A DNA stretch of 64,000 bases, from contig NZ_CP132942.1 of the NCBI RefSeq assembly GCF_040359615.1, positions 4,030,001-4,094,000 of the forward strand, in the 5' to 3' direction. Position 1 is the first letter of the stretch, and each line of letters opens with the position of its first letter. The DNA comes from Tunturibacter psychrotolerans (lineage in GTDB: Bacteria; Acidobacteriota; Terriglobia; Terriglobales; Acidobacteriaceae). Positions 63,141 through 64,000 of this stretch are shown in pieces. The translations under genes and the position numbers were made by a program. Below the pieces are notes generated by a model. It ran no database searches. It was not told the DNA's origin and saw only the letters and a list, made by a program, of their open reading frames with translations.

Positions 63141-64000
63141 ATGGCAGGCGTCTCAAGACGAAATTTTCTCGTAGGAGCAGGAATCACTGCAGCAACCTGC
63201 GCAGCCCAACCTCTCTTCGGTCTTCCCACCGCAGCGCAGTCCCCCTTCAAAATCGCAGTCATCTCCGACGAAATCTCTCAGGACTTCGATCACGCCTGCT
63301 CCGTCATCGCGAACGACTTCGGCCTGCACTACGTCGAGCTACGCGAGATGTGGGGCAAGAACCTCCAGGCCGTATCCGACGCCGAGATCGCCGAAGCCCT
63401 CAAGATCCTCGCAAAGTACAACCTGCAGGTCACCGATATCGCTAGCCCTCTCTTCAAAGTCGACTGGCCCGGCGCACCCAAATCGCAATACGGCTCCAAG
63501 GGTGACATGCACGGAGCCGCCGAAACCGCCTACAAGCAGCAGGACGAAGTCCTCGCGCGCTCCATCTCCCTGGCCAAACAATTCAAGACTGACAAGATTC
63601 GGTGTTTTGACTTCTGGCGCCTCGATGACGTCACTCCCTACCGCGCGGCCATCAACGAAAAACTTCGCGCCACCGCCGAGATCGTCGGCCAGCAAGGTCT
63701 CCTCCTCGTCATCGAAAACGAATTCGCCTGCAACACCGCAACTGGCCGCGAGGCCGCGAAGACTCTCAATGCCATCCAGTCCCCGCACTTCGCTCTCAAC
63801 TGGGACGCAGGCAATGCCGTTATGCGCGGCGAGCTCGACGCCTTCCCAGCTGGCTGGGACGCGCTGCCAAAAAATCGCATCCATCACTGTCACTGCAAAA
63901 ATGCAGTCAAAGACGACACCGGCAAGATCGTCTGGTCCCCTGTCGACAAGGGCTACATCGACTGGACCGCACAGTTCCGCGCACTCAAGCAGGTCGGCTA
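63141..64000 (+). CDS. Tat-exported sugar isomerase/epimerase-like TIM-barrel protein, 3' end cut by window
   Basis: At least 286 residues, continuing beyond the window. A twin-arginine signal SRRNFLVGAGITAATCAA opens the protein. The rest is a xylose isomerase-like TIM barrel: FKIAVISDEISQDFDHAC, HYVELREMWGKNL, IASPLFKVDW, LLLVIENEFACNTATG, HFALNWDAGNAV and HHCHCKNAV. Family members act on sugars or inositols; export suggests polysaccharide use with the adjacent receptor. TAGGAG precedes the ATG by 6 bp. Confidence 0.88.
   Translation, partial: MAGVSRRNFLVGAGITAATCAAQPLFGLPTAAQSPFKIAVISDEISQDFDHACSVIANDFGLHYVELREMWGKNLQAVSDAEIAEALKILAKYNLQVTDIASPLFKVDWPGAPKSQYGSKGDMHGAAETAYKQQDEVLARSISLAKQFKTDKIRCFDFWRLDDVTPYRAAINEKLRATAEIVGQQGLLLVIENEFACNTATGREAAKTLNAIQSPHFALNWDAGNAVMRGELDAFPAGWDALPKNRIHHCHCKNAVKDDTGKIVWSPVDKGYIDWTAQFRALKQVG

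Overview
The window looks like a chromosomal segment of a free-living, aerobic, motile, heterotrophic Gram-negative bacterium. An Oar-type TonB-dependent receptor with an N-terminal carboxypeptidase-regulatory domain, a three-subunit succinate dehydrogenase operon, strong C-ending codon bias and REP-like hairpins of the 'CGGGTGCCCCATC' kind point to Acidobacteriota, order Terriglobales (Granulicella/Edaphobacter-like). This placement is inference from gene style; no rRNA gene lies in the window. I saw no prophage, transposase, CRISPR array, rRNA or tRNA.

Layout. 1-2.9 kb: a cut-off ArsR regulator, a secreted FKBP-type prolyl isomerase and an ABC exporter half-transporter. 2.9-7.9 kb: a motility block, with fliS-fliD-fliC on the minus strand and flbD-motA-motB on the plus strand; fliC has a very good sigma-28 promoter. 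8-12.8 kb: RidA, Ogt, a Cys-rich secreted peptide next to a Met/His-rich envelope protein (metal-related guess), an AAA ATPase, RdgB and a VOC protein. 12.9-17.9 kb: the sdhC-sdhA-sdhB operon, interrupted by small membrane-protein genes and by an 86-bp duplicate of the sdhA 5' end, followed by a TonB-like protein. 18-24.7 kb: heme-binding-like protein, glutathione-independent formaldehyde dehydrogenase, a small hydrophilic protein with an unusual CACCAC-rich upstream region, M19 dipeptidase, two cyclophilins and malate dehydrogenase. 24.8-31.7 kb: isocitrate dehydrogenase, SIMPL protein, a frameshifted flavin-reductase-like gene, a lipoprotein, glutamine synthetase and an aldo/keto reductase. 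31.8-36.3 kb: aguB and aguA (agmatine to putrescine) separated by an SDR and a tautomerase gene, then an HD-domain protein overlapping aguA. 36.3-46.4 kb: TadA fused in frame to a DUF3175-like domain, purB, a secreted GH32 beta-fructosidase, PRISE-type reductase, YkgJ-like protein and several hypotheticals. 46.4-55.9 kb: UbiX-like protein, alpha/beta hydrolase, nitroreductase, an alkyltransferase-like protein, an STN-like secreted protein, a 56-codon membrane protein, UvrA with a long Lys-rich tail and a CPBP protease. 55.9-64 kb: SnoaL protein and a divergent TetR regulator sharing a perfect palindrome, pyrE-doxX, a large TonB-dependent receptor and a Tat-exported sugar isomerase-like protein cut by the window end.

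Most of the window is housekeeping and accessory metabolism. The best places to look for something new are the remodelled sdh operon, the TadA-DUF3175 fusion with its internal start, the helically spaced CACCAC cluster upstream of a 66-residue protein, and the metal-related secreted pair. I found no clear new multi-gene defence or biosynthetic system.
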